A stretch of DNA of 64,000 bases from Taklimakanibacter albus (lineage in GTDB: Bacteria; Pseudomonadota; Alphaproteobacteria; Rhizobiales; Aestuariivirgaceae): contig NZ_JAENHL010000008.1 of assembly GCF_016595235.1 (NCBI RefSeq), forward strand, positions 1,324,624 to 1,388,623. The letters are read 5' to 3'. Both the position numbers and the translations under genes were made by a program. How positions within the stretch are numbered: the first letter of the stretch is position 1; each line of letters begins with the position of its first letter. Of this stretch, positions 26,066-34,383 are shown piece after piece. Under the pieces are notes generated by a model that saw only the letters and a list, made by a program, of their open reading frames with translations, was not told the DNA's origin and did not search any database.

Positions 26066-27727
26066 ATGGCCCACGCCGAAGCTACACTTTCCGGTCGCGG
26101 AAAGGGCATGACGCAGGACGAGAGATTCGTCGTCACTGCATCATCCGCCGGTACCGTCTTCGAATGGTACGACTTCTATCTCTACGCCACGCTGGCGCCG
26201 TTCTTCGCCTCGCTGTTCTTCCCGCCCGGCAACGACACGGCAGCCCTGCTCTCGGCCTTCGCCACCTATGCCGCGGGCTTCCTGGTGCGTCCCTTCGGCG
26301 CCATCTTCTTCGGCCGCATCGGCGATCTCGTCGGGCGCAAATATACCTTCCTCGTCACCATCCTGGTGATGGGCATCTCGACCTTCGCGGTCGGCCTCTT
26401 GCCGACCTTCGCCTCGGTCGGCTGGCTCGCGCCCTTGCTGCTCGTGCTCCTGCGCCTCCTGCAAGGCCTGGCGCTCGGGGGCGAATATGGCGGTGCCGCA
26501 ACTTATGTGGCCGAACATGCCCAGCATGGCCGGCGCGGTTATGCAACGAGCTGGATCCAGACCACCGCGACCTTGGGCTTCTTCCTGTCGCTCCTCGTCA
26601 TCGGCCTGTGCCGGTGGGGCATGGATGCGGCGGTGTTCAAGGAATGGGGCTGGCGCCTGCCGTTCCTGGTGTCGGTCGTGCTGCTCGCCTTCTCCGTCTA
26701 TATCCGGCTGAAGCTCAATGAATCGCCGATCTTCACCAAGATGAAGGAAGAGGGCAAAGGCTCGACCTCGCCGCTCACCGATTCATTCCTGCGTTATCCC
26801 AACAACAAATATGTGCTACTGGCGCTTCTGGGCGCCACGGCGGGACAGGGCGTCGTCTGGTACACCGGCCAGTTCTATGCGCTGTTCTTCCTGATCGGCC
26901 CGCTCAAGCTCGACTTCCTCGCGGCCTACGGGCTGATCGCGGTGTCGCTGCTCATCGGCACGCCGCTGTTCATCTTCTTCGGCAAGCTCTCCGACAGGAT
27001 CGGCCGACTCAAGATCATCCTGGTCGGCTGCGTAATCGCGGCATTGACTTATTTCCCGCTGTTCCAGGCTCTGACGCATTATGTCAACCCGGCGCTGGAG
27101 GAATTCAACGCGAAGAACCCGATCACGGTGTCGGCTGACAGCTCGACCTGCAACTTCCACATCTTCGTGGGACCGTGGTCGAAATTCAGCGACTGCGACA
27201 GCGTCAAGGACTACCTGACCAAGCAAGGTCTGTCCTTCACCTCCGTCAACACGCCGGGCGAGCCCGTTAAGGTGATGGTGGGCACGACCGAGATGCCGGG
27301 CTGGGCGACGATCACCTCGACGGATCCGGCCAAGAAGGATCTCGCGGTGCGCCAGGAGACCTGGGGCGCCAAGCTCAAGGAACTCGGCTACCAGGCATCG
27401 GCTGACCTCTCCAAGGTCAACTGGTTCATGGCCGAGTTGATCCTCGTCATCATGGTCGTCTATGTGACGATGGTCTACGGCCCGATCGCCGCCTTCCTGG
27501 TCGAGTTGTTCCCGACCAAGATCCGCTACACCTCGATGTCGCTGCCCTATCACATCGGCAATGGCTGGTTCGGCGGCATGCTGCCGCTGCTCGCCACCGC
27601 CATCGTGGCGGCGGCCGGCAATATCTATGCGGGCCTTTGGTATCCGATCGTGGTGGCGTTGATGACGGCGGTCATCGGCTTCATCTTCCTGCGCGAGACC
27701 AAGGACGTCGATATCTCGAAGACCTGA
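26066..27727 (+). CDS. MFS transporter, metabolite:H+ symporter (MHS) family, with periplasmic insertion
   Basis: 553 residues, longer than the usual about 430. Twelve helices with the MHS signatures TVFEWYDFYLYATLA near the N-terminus, GRIGDLVGRKYTF after helix 2 and RLLQGLALGGEYGGA. Between helices 9 and 10 an extra segment of about 110 residues (about 338-450) faces the periplasm and carries two cysteines (TCNFHIF, DCDSVKD) that could form a disulfide. MHS proteins import organic acids, proline/betaine, shikimate or 2-oxoglutarate with protons. The substrate here is unknown. A good ribosome site (GGGAGAGGA) precedes the ATG. Confidence 0.88.
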   Translation: MAHAEATLSGRGKGMTQDERFVVTASSAGTVFEWYDFYLYATLAPFFASLFFPPGNDTAALLSAFATYAAGFLVRPFGAIFFGRIGDLVGRKYTFLVTILVMGISTFAVGLLPTFASVGWLAPLLLVLLRLLQGLALGGEYGGAATYVAEHAQHGRRGYATSWIQTTATLGFFLSLLVIGLCRWGMDAAVFKEWGWRLPFLVSVVLLAFSVYIRLKLNESPIFTKMKEEGKGSTSPLTDSFLRYPNNKYVLLALLGATAGQGVVWYTGQFYALFFLIGPLKLDFLAAYGLIAVSLLIGTPLFIFFGKLSDRIGRLKIILVGCVIAALTYFPLFQALTHYVNPALEEFNAKNPITVSADSSTCNFHIFVGPWSKFSDCDSVKDYLTKQGLSFTSVNTPGEPVKVMVGTTEMPGWATITSTDPAKKDLAVRQETWGAKLKELGYQASADLSKVNWFMAELILVIMVVYVTMVYGPIAAFLVELFPTKIRYTSMSLPYHIGNGWFGGMLPLLATAIVAAAGNIYAGLWYPIVVALMTAVIGFIFLRETKDVDISKT

Positions 27728-27752
27728 CGCAAGTCACATCGGCAAGATCGGT

Positions 27753-27774
27753 CCGGGCGGCTCATGCCGCCCGG
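27753..27774 (+). terminator. intrinsic terminator after the MFS gene
   Basis: CCGGGCGGC and GCCGCCCGG arms with a TCAT loop are followed by TTCCGTTT. It lies between the convergent MFS and HAD genes, and could work in both directions. Confidence 0.75.
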
Positions 27775-27781
27775 TTCCGTT

Positions 27782-28447
27782 TCAGGAGCGCGCCAGCCGC
27801 TCGACCAGCGCCGGCACCTCGTCGAAACGCCCGGCAAGGGCGTCGGGCGCAAGATCGGCCAAAGGCGTCTTGGCATAGCCATAGGTCACGGCGATGATCG
27901 GCACGCGCGCGGCCTTGGCGAGCGCCACATCCACTTCGGAATCACCGACCATCACCGCCGGCATGCCGCCGGCGCCGGCGGCCTCGATCGTGCGCAGAAG
28001 CTGGCGAGGATCGGGTTTCGCGACACCGAACGTGTCGGGGCCTGAAACCACCGAGAAGCGTGCGGCGAGGCCGAGATCGGCGAGAATCCGGCGGGCATAA
28101 GGTTCGAGCTTGTTGGTACAGACGGCAAGCCGCCAGCCTTGAGCGGCAAGCCTGTCGAGCGCCGTTTCCACACCGTCATAGGGGCGGGTCCGGCGCGACA
28201 ATCGCGTCGCATAGATCGCACGGAAACGATCGGCGAACGGGCGCAGCGCATCATCGCTGACAGTCATGCCGCGCCGCGCCAGGCCCTGGCGCACCAGATT
28301 GTCCATGCCATGGCCGATCAAGGCGCGCCCGACCGCGAGGCCCAAGGGCTCGCGGCCATTCTCGACGAGGAGATCGTCGAGCGCATCGGCGAGATCGGGC
28401 GCGCTGTCGACCAGCGTGCCGTCGAGATCGAAAATGACGATGCCCAT
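27782..28447 (-). CDS. HAD-family phosphatase (phosphoglycolate-phosphatase like)
   Basis: 221 residues from the ATG at 28447, which overlaps the upstream E2 stop as TGATG. HAD motif I is IFDLDGTLVDS (nucleophile Asp), motif III is the lysine in GVAKPDP, and motif IV is VMVGDSEVD. It removes phosphate from a small organic phosphate in the cytosol. As the last gene in the cluster 2 dehydrogenase operon, it may act on a pathway intermediate or on a phosphorylated by-product (repair). Confidence 0.82.
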   Translation of the reverse strand: MGIVIFDLDGTLVDSAPDLADALDDLLVENGREPLGLAVGRALIGHGMDNLVRQGLARRGMTVSDDALRPFADRFRAIYATRLSRRTRPYDGVETALDRLAAQGWRLAVCTNKLEPYARRILADLGLAARFSVVSGPDTFGVAKPDPRQLLRTIEAAGAGGMPAVMVGDSEVDVALAKAARVPIIAVTYGYAKTPLADLAPDALAGRFDEVPALVERLARS

Positions 28448-29682
28448 CAGCCGGCGGCCCTGACCGTCTCCATGACCAGCCTGCCGACGAGAGGCGCCGC
28501 CTCGACCTGCGGCAGATGGCCGACGCCGGCGAGCCGGTGGAGCGCCACATGGCCGGGCAGGCCCGTCGCCTGCGCGGCCGGGATGATGGCATCCTCGATA
28601 CCGACAATGACGCGGCATGGACCGGCATAGAGTGCGAGCGCCTCGCGAATGGAGAAAAGCTGCGTCGATCCTTCGAACAGCCGCGCCGCGGCGCGCTTCT
28701 GGCCGGCGGCAAGCTGGCCGTCCGCCCGCGCCGCCAGCGTCGCCCGGATCATGGCCTGCGGCAGACTCGCGCGATCGTGAAAGAGGCCGCCGAGCCAGAG
28801 GCTGAGCGCCGCTTCCGATTGCGCGGCCAGGAAGCCGGCAATGAAATCGCCGTCGATGCGGGGGCCGAGACCAGCGGGCGCGATCAGCGTCAGCGACCGT
28901 ACGCGCGGCTTGCCGTGCAGGGTGATCGCCGCCGCGACAGCCGCGCCGAGCGAATGGCCGACGAGATGGACATTGTCCAGCCCCTGCTCCGTCAGGGCCT
29001 GCGCGACATGGGCCACGGTGCTCTCGAAATCGGCGTCATCCAGCGGCGGCGAGGCGCCATGCGCCGGCAGATCGAGCCCTTGCATCGGATTGGCGAGCGT
29101 CAGATGGCTCAGGAACGGCCGCCAGGACGACAGGTCCGAACCAAAGCCGTGAATGAAGACGACCGGATCGCCGGTGCCGGCTTTCAGACCGCGGAACGCC
29201 AGCGCTGCCGTTCCGAAGGCGGGCGCCGCCATCCGTGTTTCGATGTCACGGCGGATGATCGCTCCCTTCGGACCGCTGCCGGCAAAGCGGCGCAGATCGA
29301 GCCCGTTCCGGGCGGCGAGCCGGCGCGCCAATGGCGAAGACCTGAGAATGCCATCACCCGGTGCCGATTGCGGCGCCACCGGCATAGCGGCCGTCGGGCC
29401 CACGACCGCCGGCGCAGCATCCCGTGCGTCGGCAACCGCTTCGCCAGGCTCGCCCAGAAGCAGCAAAGGGGCGAGCACGGTCGCGATATCGCCGAGCTTG
29501 TAAGGCAAATGAATGACGGTTCCCTCGGCGAAGGCCTCGACCTCGAAGCTCGCCTTTTCGGACTCCACTTCGGCGACAAGATCGCCCTTCTTCACCTTGT
29601 CGCCGAGCTTCACATGCAAGGCGACGATCTTGGCCTCGGTCAAATCCTGCCCGACCTGAGGAACGAGTATTGCTTCGGCCAT
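28447..29682 (-). CDS. AcoC-like E2: lipoyl and subunit-binding domains fused to alpha/beta-hydrolase fold
   Basis: 411 residues. The lipoyl domain has the lipoylated Lys43 (VESEKASFEV). A subunit-binding domain follows (SSPLARRLAARNGLDLRRFAGSGPKG). The C-terminal part is not a CAT domain but an alpha/beta-hydrolase with the oxyanion HGFG motif (VVFIHGFGSD), nucleophile elbow GHSLGAA and a late GVGHLPQ histidine. This architecture is known for AcoC of acetoin-cleaving systems. It passes the acyl group from lipoate to CoA. Operon E1alpha-E1beta-transaldolase-E2-HAD; no E3 is encoded. Confidence 0.88.
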   Translation of the reverse strand: MAEAILVPQVGQDLTEAKIVALHVKLGDKVKKGDLVAEVESEKASFEVEAFAEGTVIHLPYKLGDIATVLAPLLLLGEPGEAVADARDAAPAVVGPTAAMPVAPQSAPGDGILRSSPLARRLAARNGLDLRRFAGSGPKGAIIRRDIETRMAAPAFGTAALAFRGLKAGTGDPVVFIHGFGSDLSSWRPFLSHLTLANPMQGLDLPAHGASPPLDDADFESTVAHVAQALTEQGLDNVHLVGHSLGAAVAAAITLHGKPRVRSLTLIAPAGLGPRIDGDFIAGFLAAQSEAALSLWLGGLFHDRASLPQAMIRATLAARADGQLAAGQKRAAARLFEGSTQLFSIREALALYAGPCRVIVGIEDAIIPAAQATGLPGHVALHRLAGVGHLPQVEAAPLVGRLVMETVRAAG

Positions 29683-29703
29683 AAGACTGTCTCCTGAATT
29701 GCG

Positions 29704-30921
29704 CTACGCGGCGCGGCGCGCGGACTGCTCGACAGCGCGCGCGACGAAATCCACCGTCTTGCGGGTGGCGGCGGCGAATTCCGCGGCCGTCGCGACGAAG
29801 GCGCCGAACTGGCTGAATTCCTCCGGCTTCATGCCGTCCGGCTCATAGGCCTGGCGGAAATAGGGAACGCGCATCAGCTTGCCGAGCACGTCCGGCGGCG
29901 CCTCTTCGTGGATGGCGTCGGGATCGAAGGGCCTGAAGCGATCCTCGACCTGCATGAGCTGCGCGATGTAGCCCGGCGGGCAGGTATAGACGAAGTCGCC
30001 GCCGGCAAGCTTTTCGATATGCCAGCTCGATGCCGGGTGGCCTGGTCCCGGATCGATCACGCGCATCGAGCATTGCAGCATCTTGCTCGGATGGCCCATC
30101 TGCTTGCCGAGATGATAAGCGCGCTTCATCACCGCGAGCTCGCCAAGCATGATATCTTCCGGTGAAAGGGCGATGCCGCGCGCCTCGGCCTGCATCTTGA
30201 GGTCGCCGATATTGCCGAGACGGGCGGACATATGGGTGATGACAGAGCGCCAGCGGGTGAGGTCGATACCGGCGGCCTTGGCGCGCGCCAGCCCCCGCGA
30301 CACCGCATTCATGCAGGCGACATATTGGGCAACGGTGAAGGACGTCGTGTTGTTGGTGGCGATGCCGCGCGCCGTCAGTTCCTCGATGACCTGATAACCT
30401 TCCTGCGAGCCCGGAATCTTGACCATGACATTGGGCCCCAATGCGGCAAGCTCGAGCCCCTGCTCCAGCATGCGCTGGCCATTGGTCACATGCCGCGGAT
30501 CGACCTGACCGGAGAGGAAGCCGTATCTGCCACCCGATTTCTCATGGACCGGTGCGATCATCATGGCGCCGCGACGCACGATCTCGAGATAAAGCGCCCA
30601 ATAAACCGTCTCGACATCACTCGTCGAGCGCTCGGCGGCGATGCGGCCGATCTCGGCCATCCAGAAACCGGGATCGGCTTGAATGGCCTGCAGCGACAAG
30701 GGTGGATTGGTGGTCACGCCGCGAAAGCCCATCACCCCCTGGCGCGCCGCATCTTCATCGAACAGACGTGTGAGCTGCGCTGTCCACAGCTCCTGTTTTC
30801 CGCCCGGCGCGCTGCGCAGGAGATCCGCCTTCCAGCCCGGATAGACGAGCGGCGATGAATCCCACCAGATCTCACTGTCGGGATTGGTGGCGGCGAGCCT
30901 TTCGAGAATATGCGGCGTCAT
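29704..30921 (-). CDS. transaldolase-family protein
   Basis: 405 residues, longer than classical TalB (about 317) or Fsa (about 220). The (beta/alpha)8 class I aldolase motifs are visible: GVTTNPPLS (about 69-76) and the Schiff-base lysine 168 in NVMVKIPGSQEG, with TSFTVAQY at the next strand. A strong ribosome site (GAGGAGG) precedes the ATG at 30921. Family members transfer or cleave a dihydroxyacetone unit from a ketose phosphate. It lies between E1beta and E2 in one operon, which is not a known arrangement for acetoin systems. Its exact substrate is unknown. Confidence 0.82.
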   Translation of the reverse strand: MTPHILERLAATNPDSEIWWDSSPLVYPGWKADLLRSAPGGKQELWTAQLTRLFDEDAARQGVMGFRGVTTNPPLSLQAIQADPGFWMAEIGRIAAERSTSDVETVYWALYLEIVRRGAMMIAPVHEKSGGRYGFLSGQVDPRHVTNGQRMLEQGLELAALGPNVMVKIPGSQEGYQVIEELTARGIATNNTTSFTVAQYVACMNAVSRGLARAKAAGIDLTRWRSVITHMSARLGNIGDLKMQAEARGIALSPEDIMLGELAVMKRAYHLGKQMGHPSKMLQCSMRVIDPGPGHPASSWHIEKLAGGDFVYTCPPGYIAQLMQVEDRFRPFDPDAIHEEAPPDVLGKLMRVPYFRQAYEPDGMKPEEFSQFGAFVATAAEFAAATRKTVDFVARAVEQSARRAA

Positions 30922-30939
30922 CTCGTCCTCCTCGTGCGG

Positions 30940-31941
30940 TCACTTCGCGGCGATGGCCATGGGCTGGATATGGAGCGCGCGCCGCGCCGCCCTGATCACG
31001 TCGTCCTTCTGCGGCACGCTCGCTTTCTCGAGCTCCAGATTGAAGGGGATCGGTATATTGAGGCCAGCCACGATCTCGATCGGCGCGTCGAGCTCGTAGA
31101 ACGCCTCCTCCTGGATGATCGAGGCGATGTCCGAGGCGACGCCGCCGCGGCGCACCGCCTCCTGCACGATGACCACGCGATTGGTCCGGGCGACGGAAGC
31201 GAGGATCGTCTCGGTGTCGAGCGGCACGAGGGTGCGCGGATCGACGACCTCCGCTTCGATCCCTTCCTCGGCCAGCGCGGCGGCGGCCTCCAATGCGCGC
31301 GGGACCATGTTCGACCAGGCGATGACGGTCACGTCACGGCCCGGGCGTTTGATGTCGGCCTTGCCGAACTCGACGATATGCTCGCCCTCCGGCACCGGCC
31401 CTTTTGTCATGTAGAGATGCTTGTGCTCGAGGAACATCACCGGATCGTCCTGGCGCAAGGCGTATTTGAGCAGGCCCTTGGCGTCGGCGGGCGCCGAGGG
31501 CATCACCACCTTGAGGCCCGGTATGTGGTAGAACAACGCCTCGAGGCTCTGCGAATGCTGGGCCGCGACGCCACCGCCGGCGCCGCCTTGCGTGCGCATT
31601 ACGAAGGGCACGCGGCCGTCGCCGCCCGTCATCAACCGGAACTTGGCCGCCTGATTGACGAGCATGTCCATGCCGAGCATGGCGAAATCGACATAAAGGA
31701 TCTCGACGATCGGACGGGCGCCGGCGATCGCCGCACCGACGCCGACACCGATCATGCCGGCTTCGGCGATCGGCGTATCACGCACGCGGCGGGGGCCGTA
31801 TTTCGCCAACAGGCCTTCGGTCACCTTGTAGGAGCCGCCGCGTTCGGCGATGCCCTCGCCGATGATGAAGACGTCGCTGTTGCGCTGCATCTCCTCGTCG
31901 ATGGCCTCGCGCAAGGCCTCGCGATACATGATCTCTCGCAT
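30940..31941 (-). CDS. E1 beta subunit, acetoin-dehydrogenase type (cluster 2)
   Basis: 333 residues from the ATG at 31941 (REIMYREALREAIDEEM). FIIGEGIAERGGSYKVT carries the conserved ThDP-activating Glu; DTPIAEAGMIGVGVGAAIAGARPIVE and QHSQSLEALFYHIPGLKVVMPSAPADAKGLL follow. It pairs with the E1alpha just upstream (29-bp gap). A paralogue of 12526-13518, with an overall similar length and the same motifs. Confidence 0.9.
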   Translation of the reverse strand: MREIMYREALREAIDEEMQRNSDVFIIGEGIAERGGSYKVTEGLLAKYGPRRVRDTPIAEAGMIGVGVGAAIAGARPIVEILYVDFAMLGMDMLVNQAAKFRLMTGGDGRVPFVMRTQGGAGGGVAAQHSQSLEALFYHIPGLKVVMPSAPADAKGLLKYALRQDDPVMFLEHKHLYMTKGPVPEGEHIVEFGKADIKRPGRDVTVIAWSNMVPRALEAAAALAEEGIEAEVVDPRTLVPLDTETILASVARTNRVVIVQEAVRRGGVASDIASIIQEEAFYELDAPIEIVAGLNIPIPFNLELEKASVPQKDDVIRAARRALHIQPMAIAAK

Positions 31942-31970
31942 TGTCACGATTCCTCCAAGGCTTGAGTATT

Positions 31971-32954
31971 TTAGTAAGCGGCCACGAATTGCCGGAATTC
32001 GGCGGCGGTGATTTCGCGGCTCTCCTTCGCAAAATCGACGGCCTCGGCGAATTCGGCGGCAATCTCCGCTTCGATCGCATCGATGTCGGCCTTGTCGACG
32101 CCTGACATCTCGACGAGCGCGGCACGCGCCCGGTCGATCGGATCGCGCGCCTTGTAAAAAGCGAGGCGCTCTTCCGGCATGTATTTGCCGGGATCGTTCA
32201 CATGGTGGCCCATATGGCGGAAGGTCTTGGCCTCGATGAGAACCGGCCCCTTGCCGGCACGGCATGTCTCCACCGCCTCGCGGGTGAGATGATAGACGGC
32301 CAAGGGATCGTTGCCGTCGACCTGATGGCTTTCGACGCCGATGCTCAGGCCGCGCTTGTAGAGATCGGTGTCGCGCGTCGCCTCTTCGATCGGCGTCGAG
32401 ACGGCATATTGATTGTTCTCGATGACGAGGATGAAGTTCAGATTCCAGATGGCGGCGAGATTGAGGGATTCGAGGAAGGTGCCGTTGTTGGAGGCGCCAT
32501 CGGTGGTGAAGGTGACCGTCACCGCATCCGAGCCGCGGATCTGGGCGGCGAGCGCCGCGCCGACGCCGAGCGGCGTGCCGGCGCCGACAATGCCATTGGC
32601 GCCGAGATTGCCCTTGCCGATGTCAGCGATATGCATCGAGCCGCCATAGCCGCGGCAATAGCCGGTCTCCTTCTGCAGAAGCTCGGCCACCATGCGCTTC
32701 ACATCCGCCCCCCAGGCGATGCAATGGCCATGTCCGCGATGGGTCGAGGCGATGTAGTCGCCCTCCCGCAAGGCCGCGCATACACCGGTCGCGATGCCTT
32801 CCTGGCCGAGATAAGGGTGGAAATAACCGCGGATCAGCCCTTGCCGGTAAAGCTTGATTCCTTCCGTCTCAAAGACCCGGATTTTGTAAGCTGTGCGGAA
32901 AATTTTCTCCAGAAATTCACGTGATGGCGCGTTTCTCTTGACCGCCTCGTCCAT
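31971..32954 (-). CDS. E1 alpha subunit, acetoin-dehydrogenase type (cluster 2)
   Basis: 327 residues from the ATG at 32954, chosen because GGGGAG lies 9-10 nt upstream (the GTG two codons before is too close to it). ThDP motif FTTDGASNNGTFLESLNLAAIWNLNFILVIENN, where TDGAS replaces the usual [30 protein letters not shown] is AcoA-like. First gene of the cluster 2 dehydrogenase operon, divergent from the RpiR regulator. Substrate is an alpha-hydroxyketone by analogy with acetoin enzymes. Confidence 0.9.
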   Translation of the reverse strand: MDEAVKRNAPSREFLEKIFRTAYKIRVFETEGIKLYRQGLIRGYFHPYLGQEGIATGVCAALREGDYIASTHRGHGHCIAWGADVKRMVAELLQKETGYCRGYGGSMHIADIGKGNLGANGIVGAGTPLGVGAALAAQIRGSDAVTVTFTTDGASNNGTFLESLNLAAIWNLNFILVIENNQYAVSTPIEEATRDTDLYKRGLSIGVESHQVDGNDPLAVYHLTREAVETCRAGKGPVLIEAKTFRHMGHHVNDPGKYMPEERLAFYKARDPIDRARAALVEMSGVDKADIDAIEAEIAAEFAEAVDFAKESREITAAEFRQFVAAY

Positions 32955-32979
32955 CGACACGCTCTCCCCGCTCTATCGT

Positions 32980-33060
32980 TTCTGTGCGAAAACATATGGT
33001 TGGTTCGATCTCTCCTACAACTGAAGCGCCTAACTTGTCGAGAAAATTTTTTGCACAGAA
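32980..33060. promoter_or_regulatory. pair of inverted TTCTGTGC-A-tract motifs upstream of E1alpha and rpiR
   Basis: TTCTGTGCGAAAA at 32980-32992 and its inverse TTTTTGCACAGAA at 33048-33060 match at 12 of 13 positions and are about 55 bp apart. They lie in the divergent region between the dehydrogenase operon and the RpiR gene, as expected of a regulator that binds two half-operons. The rest of 33061-33270 is AT-rich with no gene visible. Confidence 0.45.
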
Positions 33061-33274
33061 TTCTTCTTACTGATTGAGGTGAAGATGGTCGCTCCACAAC
33101 CTGCAAATGCATCCGGCATATGAAAAATTCAATCAACCACTTGATTTTAAATAATAATTTACTTCAAAACCCTTCGTCTCCACAAAACATGTGGGGTTCT
33201 ATGGAGGAAAATTGCTTTCTCAGCGCCATGGCGCTAAGTTGCGGGCCGACCAAACTCGTTACTGTTCCAGCGGC

Positions 33275-34183
33275 ATGACCGACTCAAACTTGACGTCAAC
33301 GACATCCAATGACGACCTGCTTCACCGCATCCAGGAGCGCTATGGAAATCTGAGGAAATCGGAGCGCGTGGTCGCCGACTATCTGCGCGAGCATTCCGGC
33401 AGCCGGCTCAATGCCTCGATCACCGAACTTGGGCAATTGCTCGGCGTCAGCGAAGCGACGATCAGCCGGGTCAGCCGGGCACTCGGCTATCAAGGCTATC
33501 CCGATCTCAAGCTGTCGCTCGCCGAGGGCTCGCGCCATCGCAACGCCTTCGCCAATGTTCCCGTCGAGATCGATGAAAACGACTCGCTGGTCACCACCAG
33601 CGGCAATCTCGCCTCGCTTCTGGCCGCCAGCCTGCAAGGCACGCAGCGCATGCTGGACGGCGCCAGGCTCGAGCGCGCGGTCGAGGCGCTGTGCGCGGCA
33701 CGCAAGATCCTCTTTGTCGGCGTCGGGGGCGCGGCCTCCATCTGCGATGAGGCGGCGCATCTCTTCATCAAAGCCGGGCTCGATGCGATGGCGTATCGCG
33801 ACGGCTACACGCAGACCATCGGGGCCGCCAATATGACGCCGTCCGACGTCATGGTGGGTGTGTCGCATACCGGCACGACCGAGACCGTCGCCGTGGCGCT
33901 CGAGATCGCGCGCGAGAACGGCGCCACGACCATCGCCATCACCAGCGACGCCGCCTCGCCCGTCGCCAAAGCCGCGCATGTCACGCTGACGACATGGAAC
34001 TCATCGACGCCCTCGATACCGCTTTATGGCGACTTCCTCGAGGGCCGCATCAGCCAGCTGTTCCTGATCGACCTGCTCTATCTGGGCCTGCTGTTCCGCC
34101 TCGGCGCCAAGACATCGAAACAGCTCAAGGCCACCGGCCTCGCCCTCGAGAAGCACTATCGCCAGCGCGGCAGCGAGCGCTGA
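33275..34183 (+). CDS. RpiR-family regulator (HTH plus SIS domain)
   Basis: 302 residues from the ATG at 33275; a GTG at 33191 is rejected as it lacks support, though the chosen ATG also has no clear ribosome site. N-terminal RpiR HTH (RYGNLRKSERVVADYLREHSGSRLNASITELGQLLGVSEATISRVSRALGYQGYPDLKLSL). C-terminal SIS sugar-phosphate domain (LFVGVGGAASICDEAAHLFIKAG, VGVSHTGTTETVAVALEIARENGATTIAITSD). It senses a phosphosugar. Sitting alone on the plus strand within 16 kb of minus-strand genes, it is the likely local regulator of cluster 2. Confidence 0.9.
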   Translation: MTDSNLTSTTSNDDLLHRIQERYGNLRKSERVVADYLREHSGSRLNASITELGQLLGVSEATISRVSRALGYQGYPDLKLSLAEGSRHRNAFANVPVEIDENDSLVTTSGNLASLLAASLQGTQRMLDGARLERAVEALCAARKILFVGVGGAASICDEAAHLFIKAGLDAMAYRDGYTQTIGAANMTPSDVMVGVSHTGTTETVAVALEIARENGATTIAITSDAASPVAKAAHVTLTTWNSSTPSIPLYGDFLEGRISQLFLIDLLYLGLLFRLGAKTSKQLKATGLALEKHYRQRGSER

Positions 34184-34208
34184 TCCGCCTGAAGTGGTGC
34201 GCGATATT

Positions 34209-34381
34209 CTCCCTCCGCCCGCGCGAAGCGCGGGGAGGGTGGACGCCCGCAGGGCGGACGGGTGGGGTTTCTCCACCGACACGTGCTCATCATTTCTTGT
34301 CTGATAGATCTCCATTGCGGAGATGCCCCACCCGTCGCGCGTTCCGCGCGCCACCCTCCCCGCCTTCGGCGGCGGAGGGAG
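34209..34381. repeat. large palindromic repeat between convergent rpiR and HAD genes
   Basis: The left part (CTCCCTCCGCC...GGGGAGGGTGG...GGGTGGGG) is mirrored by the right part (CCCCACCC...CCACCCTCCCC...GGCGGAGGGAG), with about 50 bp of unrelated sequence in the middle. It has internal GCGCG hairpins. It fills the 200-bp gap and probably forms a strong bidirectional stop or a REP-like element. A related but distinct element lies at 20109-20196. Confidence 0.65.
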
Positions 34382-34383
34382 AC

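Noticed and set aside
31942-32265. Extended N-terminus of cluster 2 E1beta
   Set aside because: Would overlap E1alpha and adds basic low-complexity residues; the ATG at 31941 begins the conserved REALREAI region.
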